From contig NZ_CP132295.1 of assembly GCF_030734285.1 (NCBI RefSeq), forward strand, positions 930,001 to 994,000: a DNA stretch of 64,000 nt, written 5' to 3'. Under the pieces are notes generated by a model that was not told where the DNA came from, searched no databases, and saw only the letters and a list, made by a program, of their open reading frames with translations. The position numbers were made by a program, and so were the translations under genes. The stretch is from Natronococcus sp. AD-5 (GTDB lineage Archaea; Halobacteriota; Halobacteria; Halobacteriales; Natrialbaceae). Position 1 is the first letter of the stretch. Every line of letters begins with the position of its first letter. Below are positions 1-9,744 of this stretch, one piece after another.

Positions 1-118
1 CTCCGGTTCCGTCGTTCCAAATAATTGATTAAACTGGCTCCGCAGGAAATCAAATCGTCCTGACAGTCACGGATCGAACGAATGACCGTTTAGTCGCTAA
101 GCGTTAAAAACGATATGG

Positions 119-289
119 ATGGCTGTCCCTCTTGATCTCGCCATCGGAGTCGTCCTTACGATCGTCGGGTGGCTCGGATTGCTGCTCACGGTCGCTCACT
201 CTCGTCGCGTTATCAGAAGACTGACTTTCCCGTCGAACGAGCACGATGAACGCCAACCAGCGGAGACGCGTCTGAACGACGATGAGTAG
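119..289 (+). CDS. Small single-pass membrane protein upstream of the APC-UspA permease
   Basis: A 56-residue reading frame starts MAVPLDLAIGVVLTIVGWLG and ends just past the start codon of the permease. One strongly hydrophobic helix (about residues 5-27) is followed by a charged, hydrophilic tail. Its stop TAG lies 8 nt inside the next gene (GATGAGTAG holds the permease ATG), which is a typical translational-coupling overlap and the main reason for believing it is real. No family is recognised. By position it may be an accessory subunit of the permease; that is inference. Confidence 0.6.
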   Translation: MAVPLDLAIGVVLTIVGWLGLLLTVAHSRRVIRRLTFPSNEHDERQPAETRLNDDE

Positions 290-2678
290 TAGTCCGACCG
301 AAGACGACGGACGGATCGAGAGCAACGCCGACTTTGCTCGAGAGTTGACGCTCCTCGACGTCACGTTCCTCGGGGTCGGCGCGATGGTCGGCGGGAGCGT
401 CTTCGTCCTCACCGGGTTGGCCGCCGGCGAGGCCGGACCCGCACTCATCCTCGCATTCGCGCTTAACGGCGTCATCACCATCTTCACCGCGATGACCTAC
501 GCCGAACTCGGCAGCGCGATTCCCGAACCGGGCGGGGGGTACCTCTGGGTTCGGACGGCTCTCGGCCGATCGCAGGCGTTTCTCTCGGGCTGGATGAGCT
601 GGTTCGCCCACGCCGTCGCCGGCTCGCTGTACGTCCTGACCTTCGGGTCGTTCGTCACGCTCATCCTCACGGCGTACTTCGACCTGACGCTCGGACTCTC
701 CCAGACGCAGTTACAGAAGGTGTTCGCCGTGCTGGCGACTGCCGGTTTTACCTATCTCAACTACCGCGGAACGAAAGAAGCTAGCTTCGCCGAGAACGTC
801 GTTACCGGGATCCAACTCGTGGTGATCGTCATCGTCATCGCGGCGGGATTCCGGGTCGTCGTTTCCGATCCGGAGGTGACGGTCGACAACCTCGAGCCGT
901 TCGCGCCTAACGGCGCCGGCGGCATCTTCATCGCGATGGGTCTCACGTTTATCGCCTTCGAGGGTTACGAGATCATTGTTCAGTCGGGTCGTGAGGTCGT
1001 CGAACCGCGGAAGAACGTCCCGAAGGCGGTCTTCTACTCGATGCTCGTCGTCGTTACGCTGTACGTGCTAATCGGAATCGTGATGCTCGGCGCGATCACT
1101 GTCACGCCCGAACTCGAGGCGACCGCCGAGGCGACCGACAGCATCGGCGGGACGGTGCTTCCGGAACTGCCGGCCGACCCCGAAGTCTGGCAGGTTGTCG
1201 GACACCTCGGTGAGTTCGGCCTCGCACAGGCCGTCGGTCAGTTGCTCCCGTACGGGACGCTCATCATTCTCCTCACCGGCATCCTCTCGGCGCTTGCGGC
1301 GCTCAACGCGACAACGTTCTCGAGCGCCCGCGTCGGCTACGCCCTCGGGAGGGATCACGTCTTTCCGGAGGCGGTCGCCCGAATCCACCCGGAGAACCAC
1401 ACCCCACACGTGTCCGTGGTTATGAGCGGTGCGTTGATCGCTGTTATGGCAGTCTCGTTGCCCATCGCTCAGGTCGCGGCGGCGACTGACCTGATGTTTC
1501 TCCTGTTGTTCTTGCAGGTCAACTACTCGATGATCAAGATTCGGCGCGAGCACGGCGCTGAACTGTCCTACGGCTATCTGACCCCGTGGTTTCCGTACGT
1601 GCCGATCGCCGGAATTGTAAGCAAACTATTTCTCGCCGTCTACTTCTTCAATTACAGCCCGCTCGCGTGGGCCATCGCGATCGGCTGGATCGCCACCGGC
1701 GCGCTCGTGTACGCGACCTACTCGCGCGGACGAATCCGAGAAACGGAGGTCCCCGAAACACGGACGCTCGTCGAAGAGCGAGCTCTGCGTCAGCGACCGT
1801 ACCAAGTGCTGGTTCCGATCAGCGACCCCGCAAATGCCGAACGATTGGTCGACCTCGCCGCCCCGATCGCCCGCCGAAACGACGGCGAACTGCTGCTCAC
1901 GACGGTCGTTACGATGCCCGTACAGACGCCGATCGAACGCGATGGCGACGAGGAACTGGCGAGCGAGGAACGACGAATGCTGGCCGACGCGATGCAGTAC
2001 GTCCCGGAGGACGTGCCAGCCCACCGGACCGTCACCATCGGCCGAACGGCGGGTCGAAGCATCGTCGACGTCGCCCGTCGGTACAACAGCGAGACGATCG
2101 TTCTCGGGTGGCGAGGGCGACGAAAGCGAATTACTGGTGTCGTTCTCGGGTCGACGATTGATTACGTCGTCGAGAACGCACCTATGGATGTCGTCGTCGC
2201 GAAAACGGCCGGCCCGGTCGAACCGCGATCGATCCTCCTCCCGACCGATGGCGGCCCACACGCTACGTTTGCCGAATCGATTGCCGGCACGCTCGCTGCA
2301 GCACACGATGCGCGGCTGACGGTCCTCACCGTCGCGGCCGACGATCTCGACGAGGCTGCGGCCTTCGTCCGGGAACGTCGGGACGTCCTCGAACGAGACG
2401 GCGTCGACTGCGAGACGGCGGTCGTTCCGAGCGAGGACGTCTCCGATGCCATCGTGACGTACGCCGAGGACCACGAGATCGACACGATAGTGACCGGTGC
2501 CGCACGAGCCGGGATCGTTCCGCGAACGGTTTTCGGTGACATTGCAGAGTCGGTCGGGGAACGGTTCGATGGAGAGGTTCTGATGGTCAAAAAGTACCGA
2601 CTCGTTAGGTCTGCGGCAGTCAGATGGGTACACAAATGGTTCGCAACCCAGTCGGACGAAACCGATGACGGAGAGTGA
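282..2678 (+). CDS. APC-superfamily amino acid permease fused to two UspA domains
   Basis: Residues 1 to about 490 form a 12-helix APC-type (amino acid/polyamine/organocation) permease. The first helix has the family signature region VGAMVGGSVFVLTG, and a conserved cytoplasmic stretch ends ARVGYALGRDHVFPEAVARI. Residues about 505-640 and 650-780 are two universal-stress-protein (UspA) modules; the first carries the GSTIDYVVENAPMDVVVAK end motif. Such fusions are common in haloarchaea, where the UspA tails are thought to bind nucleotide and tune transport. It should import amino acids across the cytoplasmic membrane. The start ATG overlaps the small membrane gene before it. The 3' end overlaps the convergent CBS gene by about 59 nt. 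Substrate unknown. Confidence 0.9.
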   Translation: MSSSPTEDDGRIESNADFARELTLLDVTFLGVGAMVGGSVFVLTGLAAGEAGPALILAFALNGVITIFTAMTYAELGSAIPEPGGGYLWVRTALGRSQAFLSGWMSWFAHAVAGSLYVLTFGSFVTLILTAYFDLTLGLSQTQLQKVFAVLATAGFTYLNYRGTKEASFAENVVTGIQLVVIVIVIAAGFRVVVSDPEVTVDNLEPFAPNGAGGIFIAMGLTFIAFEGYEIIVQSGREVVEPRKNVPKAVFYSMLVVVTLYVLIGIVMLGAITVTPELEATAEATDSIGGTVLPELPADPEVWQVVGHLGEFGLAQAVGQLLPYGTLIILLTGILSALAALNATTFSSARVGYALGRDHVFPEAVARIHPENHTPHVSVVMSGALIAVMAVSLPIAQVAAATDLMFLLLFLQVNYSMIKIRREHGAELSYGYLTPWFPYVPIAGIVSKLFLAVYFFNYSPLAWAIAIGWIATGALVYATYSRGRIRETEVPETRTLVEERALRQRPYQVLVPISDPANAERLVDLAAPIARRNDGELLLTTVVTMPVQTPIERDGDEELASEERRMLADAMQYVPEDVPAHRTVTIGRTAGRSIVDVARRYNSETIVLGWRGRRKRITGVVLGSTIDYVVENAPMDVVVAKTAGPVEPRSILLPTDGGPHATFAESIAGTLAAAHDARLTVLTVAADDLDEAAAFVRERRDVLERDGVDCETAVVPSEDVSDAIVTYAEDHEIDTIVTGAARAGIVPRTVFGDIAESVGERFDGEVLMVKKYRLVRSAAVRWVHKWFATQSDETDDGE

Positions 2679-3222
2679 CCGGTATCGACGGCCAGACGGC
2701 CAATGCCAACTCGAAAACGGGGTCGTGATCGCCTGCCGAACCGTGTTGCGCTCGAATCTCGACAGGATCGGTATCCATCGGGAACGCGACTGGCGCTGAG
2801 AAGCTCTGCGAGTACTGTTGACGACACGACGGATAGGGAACGGATGAGTCTGCGAGAGTCACGAAATGTGAGAAGTCGGTTGCGGTAACGAGTCCAACGA
2901 GTTTCTCAGTATCCAGAACCGGGAGCTGGTTGATTTGGTGCTCGTGAAGTACCCCTGCTGCTTCGTGAACGGAGGTCAACAGTTCGATAGAGATCAGTGG
3001 TTCCGACATGAACTCACGCGTCGTCTGCGTCACCGGCTCATCTGACGCAATTAGCGACACGAAATCGGATCGCGTGACGATACCGCTCGGTTCGTCGTCG
3101 ACGATCACAATCGATTCGAGTCCCGACCCGACGAAGCGTCTGGCGACCTCGTTTGCAGTATCGTCCGGTTGAGCCGTCTCGACGGTGCTCATCACTTCTT
3201 CCACAGATACTCGAACGACCAT
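2620..3222 (-). CDS. CBS-domain pair protein
   Basis: The first 130 or so residues make two CBS motifs: VEEVMSTVETAQPDDTANEV opens the first and a second unit runs through EFMSEPLISIE to LVGLVTATDFSHF. CBS pairs bind adenosyl ligands and regulate partner proteins. The last 70 residues (from about SSVPYPSC) look unlike the family and run antiparallel over the end of the permease gene, so the natural stop may have been lost by a frameshift. It is convergent with the permease and divergent from the AI-2E permease gene. Confidence 0.75.
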   Translation of the reverse strand: MVVRVSVEEVMSTVETAQPDDTANEVARRFVGSGLESIVIVDDEPSGIVTRSDFVSLIASDEPVTQTTREFMSEPLISIELLTSVHEAAGVLHEHQINQLPVLDTEKLVGLVTATDFSHFVTLADSSVPYPSCRQQYSQSFSAPVAFPMDTDPVEIRAQHGSAGDHDPVFELALAVWPSIPVTLRHRFRPTGLRTICVPI

Positions 3223-3303
3223 GGGTTACAGACTACGTCGAGATCCATAACCACCGGACACTACCCAAAGCGTCTTTTTCGTCAACGATGTTCTTACCTG
3301 CCA

Positions 3304-4428
3304 ATGATCCCAAACGGGGACGACGCCGAGTGGCTGCGATCGAGAGGCTGGTGGTGGGCGTTCGCGTTCGCGCTTGCGATCGTGTTGATCGCTGCATTAC
3401 GCGACTACCTTGGCTGGATCGTCTTCGGAATCTTCCTGTACTACGTCGCTCGCCCCATCTCGAGTCGGCTACACCAACGAGGACTCTCGTCGGGAACGAG
3501 CGCCGCCGTGACGCTCGTTCTCGTCGTCCTGCCCTTCGTCGGTGTCCTGTTCGTCATCGTGTCGCTTGCAATCATTCAGATCGCGACGCTGGAGGTGACC
3601 GATTTTGACGCCGTTCTCGAACGACTCTTTCCCGGCGTAGATACCGACGAACTTCCAACGACCGATGCGGACCTGTATCCGTTCGCGGAGGACCTCGCAA
3701 CTGATCCGAGGCTTTCCATCGTAGCGCAGTGGCTCAGCGGACTCGTCGGTCGATTCCTCACTGCGTCGTATTTATTGTTCGTTACGTTTCTGTTCGCGTT
3801 TTTTCTGGTCCGCGACGAACACCGAATCGGGCGGTGGCTTCGAACCGAAATCATCGGGGAGAAACCCAACGTAACGACGTATATACGGAAAGTTGACAAG
3901 GGATTGCAGTCCGTCTTTTTCGGATATACACTGACGATTCTCGCGATCGCGCTGTTAGCCGGCGTCATATACACAGGGCTCAACGTGATCGCGCCTGCGG
4001 GACTCGAGATTCCACAGGTCCTGTTGCTGGCGATCGTGACTGGGCTCGCGTCGGTGATTCCTCTCGTCGGCCGGAATATAGTGTACGCAAGTATCGTCGG
4101 TTACCTCGCGCTGACAGCGGTTCGAACAGACCCTACCGGCCTCTGGTTTCCCGTCGCGTTCTATGCCGTCATGGGCGTCTTCTTCGACGGCGTGATCCGA
4201 ACCTACGTGCGACCGACTCTTTCGGGACGAATGTTTCCGACAGGGCTGGTACTATTTGCGTACATCCTCGGCCCGCCAATCTTCGGCTGGTACGGAATTT
4301 TCCTCGGCCCGGTCATCATGGTCGTGACAGTCGTATTCGTTCAACACCAACTACCGCGATTGCTCCACGGCGATCAACGTTCTCCCGGAACTTCCGGATA
4401 TAGCGATCAGGGTTCGGAGAATCAGTGA
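3304..4428 (+). CDS. AI-2E family (PerM-like) permease
   Basis: The 374-residue membrane protein has the PerM/AI-2E layout: two N-terminal helices, a short extracytoplasmic region, then a C-terminal helix cluster containing LFVTFLFAFFLVRDEHRIG and VIPLVGRNIVYASIVGYLAL. The family holds exporters and some Na+/H+ antiporters; the substrate here is unknown. I chose the internal ATG (MIPNGDDAEWL) because the upstream in-frame extension is rich in His, Arg and Ser and overlaps the divergent CBS promoter. Confidence 0.85.
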   Translation: MIPNGDDAEWLRSRGWWWAFAFALAIVLIAALRDYLGWIVFGIFLYYVARPISSRLHQRGLSSGTSAAVTLVLVVLPFVGVLFVIVSLAIIQIATLEVTDFDAVLERLFPGVDTDELPTTDADLYPFAEDLATDPRLSIVAQWLSGLVGRFLTASYLLFVTFLFAFFLVRDEHRIGRWLRTEIIGEKPNVTTYIRKVDKGLQSVFFGYTLTILAIALLAGVIYTGLNVIAPAGLEIPQVLLLAIVTGLASVIPLVGRNIVYASIVGYLALTAVRTDPTGLWFPVAFYAVMGVFFDGVIRTYVRPTLSGRMFPTGLVLFAYILGPPIFGWYGIFLGPVIMVVTVVFVQHQLPRLLHGDQRSPGTSGYSDQGSENQ

Positions 4429-4453
4429 TATACGACGGTTTTGTCCCGGGATT

Positions 4454-5518
4454 TTACCTAGCCTTCTGAGTATTCGTCCGCAACCAAATCGGCTGTAACA
4501 CCGTTACAGTTCCGACCCCGAACAGAAGGGGGAGCCAGTACGTCGCCGCTCGGTACAGAAGCGTCGCAGCCGTCGCTTCCGGTGCCGGCACGCCTGCAGT
4601 CGTAACGAGCAACAGGATGAATACTGATTCAACGCTTCCAAGGCCCCCCGGGAGGGGGAGAACGTTCGTTATCGCACCGAGTGGAACGAGGAAGAGGACT
4701 ACCTCGGGCGGGACCGCGTAACCGATGGCGTATAGGGTGAGCCAGAGTGCACTCGAGAGGAGCAACCAGCCGCCCGTCGAGTACGCGAGTCCGTGTCTTA
4801 GGTTGTGACGATCGGCGGTCACTTGCTCGACCTCTTCGACGAACAGCTCGAGACGCCGCTCGAGATTTTCAGGCGACACCGCGTGAACACCGGGAACGAT
4901 TGCACTCATTCTGGACGAGATGCCGCCGAGGAGTACCACCGCACCCCTAACGACTTGTCTTCGATGTTGCCAGCCGTACACGATACCGCCGACGAATACC
5001 ACGAACACCATGAAAACGGCGACGAGAGCGAGTTCGATACGTAGACCGAGCGCGGCCGTCGCAGTGAAGTAGCATATTCCAACCCCGGCAAGCGGAACCA
5101 TCGGCGCATAGTTGAGCAGATCGACGCTCGAGATGGTGGCGAAACTCGTTTCGTAGTCGATCCCGGTGTGACGAGTAAGCAAGTAAGCGGCGAGCGGCTC
5201 TACGCCGAGATACGTCGACGGAGCGACACTGTTCGCGAACAGGATGTCACTGAACAGAAGCACGCCATCTATTGTGCCGTGCTCAACGTCGAGAATAGTC
5301 AGCACGATCGAGAGGGTTCGCGACCACGCGATCGCCCAGAGGATGACGATCGCAACGATTGCGGTGAGAACGAGCCGATTCGCAGTTGCGATCGCGGCGA
5401 CTGTCTCTCGAACGCCAACGACGGAGAGCAGCAGGACTAACAGACCGCTGGCGACGATGAATCCGACTACAACTGTAGTTCTTCGAATCCCGGCGGCGGT
5501 CATACTCATCCGAACCAC
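4454..5518 (-). CDS. UPF0104 / lysylphosphatidylglycerol synthase TM-region family membrane protein
   Basis: A 354-residue polytopic protein with about eight helices. It has the family landmarks FANSVAPSTYLGVEPLAAYL and, near the C terminus, LPLPGGLGSVESVFILLL. The family is related to the flippase-like membrane part of MprF, but archaeal members lack the aminoacyl-transferase domain and their role is unknown; lipid or polyprenyl transport is a common guess. It converges with the AI-2E permease, the stops lying about 25 nt apart. Confidence 0.85.
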   Translation of the reverse strand: MVRMSMTAAGIRRTTVVVGFIVASGLLVLLLSVVGVRETVAAIATANRLVLTAIVAIVILWAIAWSRTLSIVLTILDVEHGTIDGVLLFSDILFANSVAPSTYLGVEPLAAYLLTRHTGIDYETSFATISSVDLLNYAPMVPLAGVGICYFTATAALGLRIELALVAVFMVFVVFVGGIVYGWQHRRQVVRGAVVLLGGISSRMSAIVPGVHAVSPENLERRLELFVEEVEQVTADRHNLRHGLAYSTGGWLLLSSALWLTLYAIGYAVPPEVVLFLVPLGAITNVLPLPGGLGSVESVFILLLVTTAGVPAPEATAATLLYRAATYWLPLLFGVGTVTVLQPIWLRTNTQKAR

Positions 5519-5641
5519 GAACAGAACCCAAAACGTTCCGGGGCTACGTACGGTGACAATCGCTTTCGTTCTATGCTTGCTTGTGTACTGTTGCCAAACT
5601 GGATAATACAGGTAGAGGAAACGGTGGCCGAAGCGAATTCG

Positions 5642-6106
5642 TCATCGCCCTCGCCAACTCCAGAGGCCGAGTACGAGAAGCGTGAGAGCGAGAACGATCA
5701 GTAGCGCCCACTCCCCAATCTCGCCGACGGTCAGGTTTTGCGATGCGACGAGTTCGGTTTCCTCGAGTAAGAACAACACGAGCAGTAGAAGTCCGAATAG
5801 CGACGCAATCGCGACACCAATCCCCTCGCGAATCGTCCATTTCAAGTCCTCTACGTCGGCTCGGGATGCGTCAGTCGGCTCTTCGGACGGATTACTCGTT
5901 GGCTCCGGCATCGGATACGCGGTGTCTTCCCAGGACAGACCGAGATATCCAATCGCGTACGAGAGCGTGATCCCCGCTACCACCACTACACCGAACGTCA
6001 GCAATGCCGCCGTTGCGTTCGGCGGTGCGAGGAGTATCGTCATGACGGCAGCGGCGACGACCGATCCTCCGAGCATGACCAGAAATCGTCTGAGCGGTGA
6101 TGCCAT
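5642..6106 (-). CDS. Four-helix membrane protein of unknown function
   Basis: 154 residues with four hydrophobic helices in two pairs (about residues 10-30, 34-52, 92-112 and 128-148), split by an acidic loop containing MPEPTSNPSEEPTDASRADV. The C terminus is short and basic (WSWRGR). No family is recognised. Acidic loop composition and clean codon use support a real haloarchaeal gene. It lies about 120 nt upstream of the UPF0104 gene on the same strand, so they may be co-transcribed. Confidence 0.7.
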   Translation of the reverse strand: MASPLRRFLVMLGGSVVAAAVMTILLAPPNATAALLTFGVVVVAGITLSYAIGYLGLSWEDTAYPMPEPTSNPSEEPTDASRADVEDLKWTIREGIGVAIASLFGLLLLVLFLLEETELVASQNLTVGEIGEWALLIVLALTLLVLGLWSWRGR

Positions 6107-6373
6107 TGTAGTTCGTATTCCACAACAGATTATAATCTCATCACACGCTTCGTTGAAATTCTCATAACCTAACTATCTTGAGCTAAACCCACCACGAGAG
6201 TTCTCCGATACCGAATTGATGCTCGTAGTTACGCAAGTTGAAGTGGTCCCGTCTCTAACTAATACCGCCGGTGTATATGATGAGAACACGCAAACATCGG
6301 CTGATGAACATGATATTGTACGTTTGGTAGCCAATCGGAACACGTACTTCTCTGACGAACGGGTTGGTTTCTG

Positions 6374-6865
6374 CTATCGTTTAAGCTGCCTATACGAGCC
6401 GCTGAAAGGCACTGCAAAGCCGATTTCACTATTTCTGTATGATCGGCGTGTGAAATCGGTAGACAGCCGTCGATCGTCGTCGCGACGATTTTTCCACTCC
6501 CAAACTGCCAGGAGCACATAAACGACTCCTAGTACTCGTATCCAGTCGGTGAACTGGTCATTCCATTTTACTTTTTCTGGTTCCTCGTATAGAAGAGCGG
6601 TAACAAATTTGCGGTACACCTGTGGAAACAGGAGTACAACCACACCGAAGATGCCAGTGAGATTCATCATCCACCCGTATGCTCGGCCGCCAGTTAGACA
6701 AGCTACAGTGATGAGACCACCTTCTGCGCGTATTCCTGAACGGATCCGCGGTTTTGTTGTACACTCGTCGGCGTTCTCGATAGCAACGCCTTCGTAAAAG
6801 TCGATCATTTCGCCCGGAAACAGCGCTGTGAGAACGCCGAGTAGACCAATGATTTTCTGTGGCAT
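6374..6865 (-). CDS. Hypothetical membrane protein
   Basis: 163 residues. Hydrophobic segments lie at about 5-25, 45-85 (LTGIFGVVVLLFPQVYRKFV) and 105-125 (IRVLGVVYVLLAVWEWKNR), followed by a basic tail of about 35 residues. GC content is lower than for the neighbours. No family is recognised. The start at MPQKIIGLLG is the only good one. The 268-bp gap downstream (6107-6373) holds no gene I can support. Confidence 0.55.
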   Translation of the reverse strand: MPQKIIGLLGVLTALFPGEMIDFYEGVAIENADECTTKPRIRSGIRAEGGLITVACLTGGRAYGWMMNLTGIFGVVVLLFPQVYRKFVTALLYEEPEKVKWNDQFTDWIRVLGVVYVLLAVWEWKNRRDDDRRLSTDFTRRSYRNSEIGFAVPFSGSYRQLKR

Positions 6866-7166
6866 AGGCGGTCTTACGAACGTTGCAGATATATATCCAG
6901 AGCGTCGTTTCTACGATTCAGTATTGGTTGGAGCAGTAATGGAGTAATTCGATGGTCGCCCGGTATAGCATACACGCCTTTTACAGAAGATGGTAAAACA
7001 ATTGTTACATCCGTCGCACATACGCGGCCGACGCGCGGAAATCATGATCTCTAATTCAAGATTTAATGACTGTCAACGGTGTGATTTCGCGTCTCTGGTG
7101 AGCCTGCGGTCAGTATTCGAATATCGGATGCTGACTACGATCCGTCAATCTACGCTCAACGCCCCG
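6866..7166. other. Intergenic stretch without recognisable gene
   Basis: About 300 bp, AT-richer than its surroundings, between the hypothetical membrane gene and the 3' end of the ZIP transporter. No coding pattern or repeat was seen. It probably holds the promoter of the upstream minus-strand gene. Confidence 0.5.
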
Positions 7167-7969
7167 TCAGCCGGCAATGAGTAGCGGAGACATGATCGCA
7201 ATGCCGATGACCAACCCGACCGCCAGTTCGAGCCGTCCGTCGCCGGAGAGCTGCGATCCCCGCGTGCGCGCTTCCGGAAGGAGTTCGAAAAGAACGAGGA
7301 AAATCATCGCCCCGGCCGCAAAACCCAGTCCGATCGGGAGCACCGCTCGAGCAACGTTGACGAAGTAGAAGGCGATCACCGCCGCAATCGGTTGTGGTAA
7401 ACTCGAGAACAACGCCCATCGAGGACCTTGGTGTTCGATAGTCCGGCGGTTTTCAGCGGAATCGCGACCGCTAACCCTTCAGGGACGTTTTGGATCGCAA
7501 TAGCCGTGGTGACGAAGACGGCGAGTAGTGGAACGGTAAATCCGAGGACGCCAATGCCACGACCTCCGACCGGTAGATCCGCGAACGCGACGCCGACCGC
7601 GACACCTTCGGGAAAGCTGTGGACGGTCAGCGTTCCGACGATGAGTACTAACTGTCTGAAATCGGCTTCTGAGATCGTTTCCGGGTAGAATTCGTAGTTC
7701 GAAAGCGCCCGCTTTGCGACGATAACGAGGACGATCCCGCCCACAGCACCGCCAACGACGAGTAACGGCGATCCCTGTCGGAGTCCTTCCGGGAGCAGTC
7801 CGAAAAAGGAGGCAGAAAGCATGACGCCCGACGCGAGTCCCCAGAGGACGACGTAAATCCGGTCACTGATTTCATCGACGAAAAAGAACGGGAGCGCGCC
7901 CAATCCGGCGGCCAAATTAGTCAGGATGGCAGCGACGAGGACGAACGTCAAATCTTGGAGGAAGGTCAT
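7167..7969 (-). pseudogene. ZIP-family metal transporter, frameshifted
   Basis: The N-terminal part starts MTFLQDLTFVLVAAILTNLA and contains the two ZIP metal-site helices, HSFPEGVAVGVAF and QNVPEGLAVAIPL. After SNTKVL the frame breaks: the family continuation WALFSSLPQPIAAVIAFYF is in another frame, starting near 7420. The span is 803 nt, one short of 268 codons, which fits a single-base deletion around 7417-7421. The repaired protein would be a full-length eight-helix ZIP importer of Zn2+ or related metals. It is divergent from the exchanger gene. Sequencing error cannot be excluded. Confidence 0.85.
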
Positions 7970-8135
7970 GGATAGCGGGCGCCGCGTGGACGTACACGTA
8001 TATTCGGAGCATACAATAAGCTGTCTCGGCCTCGGTGCCCCGGCGCGGTATTCGCCGAGGAAAAGTCGGTTCCCAGAACGATCTCCCATCAGGGTGGGGA
8101 TCGATACTGTCGGATGTCGTAGTCGCGAGCGAGCC

Positions 8136-9182
8136 GTGGTTTCGCTACTCGTACCCACGATCGTCTTCGTCGTCGCAGGGATAGCGGTGTATCTGGCCGG
8201 CGTCCAGCTATCCGACACCACCGACGTCCTCTCCGTTCGCTGGGGCTTAGGCGAAGCGCTCAGCGGCCTCCTCTTGCTGGCGATTGCGACAAATCTTCCC
8301 GAACTCGTCATCACGACCAGCGCGGCGCTGCGCGGAAATCTCCCGCTCGCGATCGGAAACATCCTCGGAGGGATCGCGATCCAGACGGTCGTCCTCGTCT
8401 ACCTCGACGTCGCCGTCGGGGAGTCCGAGACGCTGACCTATCGCGGCGCGTCGCTCGTCCTCGAAGGAGTCCTCGTGATCGCCGTTCTCGTCGTGGTTAT
8501 CATGGGTAGTCAACTTCCGGGATCCCTCGTGATCGCGCGCGTCACGCCACCCGAAGTCCTGATTGTGCTCCTCTGGGTAAGCGGTATCTGGCTGCTCTCG
8601 AAGGCGCGGACTGGATTGCCCTGGCACGAACAGGGGATCCCACCCGGCGGGCAGCGCGAACCTCGAGGCGTCGGCCGAACAAAGAACGTCTCGGAACTCG
8701 GCGGATACGCGGCGAGCCACACGGCGACCGTGTTTCTACTCGCTGCGACGACCACGCTGGTCGGCGGCGTCGCCCTCGAGTGGAGCAGTTCGATCCTCGC
8801 TGACGGGTTGGGCGTGAGCGGCGCGCTGTTCGGTGCGACGGCGCTCGCGGCGGTTACGGCACTGCCAGAGATTTCGACCGGGCTGACGGCCGTCAGACTG
8901 AACGACTACCAACTCGCGATCAGCGACATCTTCGGCGGAAATGCGTTCCTCCCTGTCCTGTTTCTGGTCGCGTCGCTCGTGTCGGGTCAGGCTGTCCTTC
9001 CCGACCTCACTGCCCAAAACATCTACCTCTCCGGGCTCGGTTGCTTGCTAACGGCGGTGTACGTCGCAGGGCTGCTCTTCCGGTCACGATACGGGATAGC
9101 ACGGATGGGGATCGGCTCGCTTGTCGTGCTCCTTCTCTACGTACTCGGTGTTCTCGGACTGGTGATCATTCCCACATCGTGA
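8136..9182 (+). CDS. CaCA-type cation exchanger (Na+/Ca2+ antiporter family)
   Basis: About 348 residues from the GTG start (VVSLLVPTIVFVVAG). It has two homologous halves, each with an acidic alpha-repeat-like motif: LAIATNLPELVITTSAALRG in the first and AVTALPEISTGLTAVRLNDY in the second, as in the calcium/cation antiporter superfamily. Likely role: cation export against a sodium or proton gradient. The longer in-frame extension upstream overlaps the divergent ZIP promoter and is Arg/Ser-rich, so I reject it; a GTG at 8094 is an alternative start. Confidence 0.8.
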   Translation: MVSLLVPTIVFVVAGIAVYLAGVQLSDTTDVLSVRWGLGEALSGLLLLAIATNLPELVITTSAALRGNLPLAIGNILGGIAIQTVVLVYLDVAVGESETLTYRGASLVLEGVLVIAVLVVVIMGSQLPGSLVIARVTPPEVLIVLLWVSGIWLLSKARTGLPWHEQGIPPGGQREPRGVGRTKNVSELGGYAASHTATVFLLAATTTLVGGVALEWSSSILADGLGVSGALFGATALAAVTALPEISTGLTAVRLNDYQLAISDIFGGNAFLPVLFLVASLVSGQAVLPDLTAQNIYLSGLGCLLTAVYVAGLLFRSRYGIARMGIGSLVVLLLYVLGVLGLVIIPTS

Positions 9183-9242
9183 CCGACACTCCACGCGACC
9201 GGTTTCGGCTCCGTTCGCTACGGACCGGCTGTTTGCACAATT

Positions 9243-9307
9243 CGTCGGTGCTCGTCGGTGCTCACTCGCCGGCGCTTCAGTCGGGGTGGGGCTTCAGTCG
9301 GGGTGGG
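9243..9307. repeat. Two adjacent short tandem duplications
   Basis: A 10-bp unit (cgtcggtgct) occurs twice at 9243-9264, then a 17-bp unit (gcttcagtcggggtggg) occurs exactly twice at 9274-9307. The second pair covers the last codons of the zinc-ribbon gene on the minus strand, so that protein's C terminus (TPHPD) lies in the duplicated DNA. This looks like recent slippage. Confidence 0.85.
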
Positions 9308-9521
9308 GTGTGAGCCTGATGTCCTCCTCGGCGCCACAGCGCGGACAGATGTGGTGGTAGTGCAACCCCTCGTCGTCTCGTTTCTCGATCGTCCACTCGC
9401 TTCTGATCGGTGCCATGTACCCGCATTCGCGACACTCCAGTTCGTGATCGCCGAGGTACTGTCGCAGAAACTCGACCGGCGAGACCGACCGTCCTCGATA
9501 CTGCATGAAGCAGTTCTCCAT
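9294..9521 (-). CDS. Zinc-ribbon protein, 75 residues
   Basis: Two CxxC knuckles, CRECGY near residue 30 and CPRCGAEED near residue 59, are separated by about 26 residues including HYHH, which is a compact zinc ribbon. The N-terminal third (MENCFMQYRGRSVSPVEFLR) is helical. It is probably a cytoplasmic nucleic-acid or protein-binding factor; no specific role can be given. Its stop lies in a duplicated 17-bp unit. Confidence 0.7.
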   Translation of the reverse strand: MENCFMQYRGRSVSPVEFLRQYLGDHELECRECGYMAPIRSEWTIEKRDDEGLHYHHICPRCGAEEDIRLTPHPD

Positions 9522-9744
9522 CGAGGACGGTCATAAACCCCGAGGGCGACCCATGCGTCCTCGTGAGGTCCGACCGGTCGACAATCGCACGACTGTCACC
9601 GGCACCGACGATCGGCACCAAACCGGTCCATGCCCCGACACCCGTCGCCGAGACGAGCGACCATTCACGTACGACCGCCCACTTATTTACCCGCGGCCAT
9701 CATACCTAATGTGGTTGTTGTCGGACGCAACAAATCGCTGATCG

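Noticed and set aside
1-118. A gene at the left edge
   Set aside because: No frame with coding pattern; the segment looks like promoter DNA of the small membrane gene.
6216-6521. Plus-strand frame of 101 codons
   Set aside because: It overlaps the better-supported minus-strand membrane gene and has no hydrophobic or acidic coding pattern.
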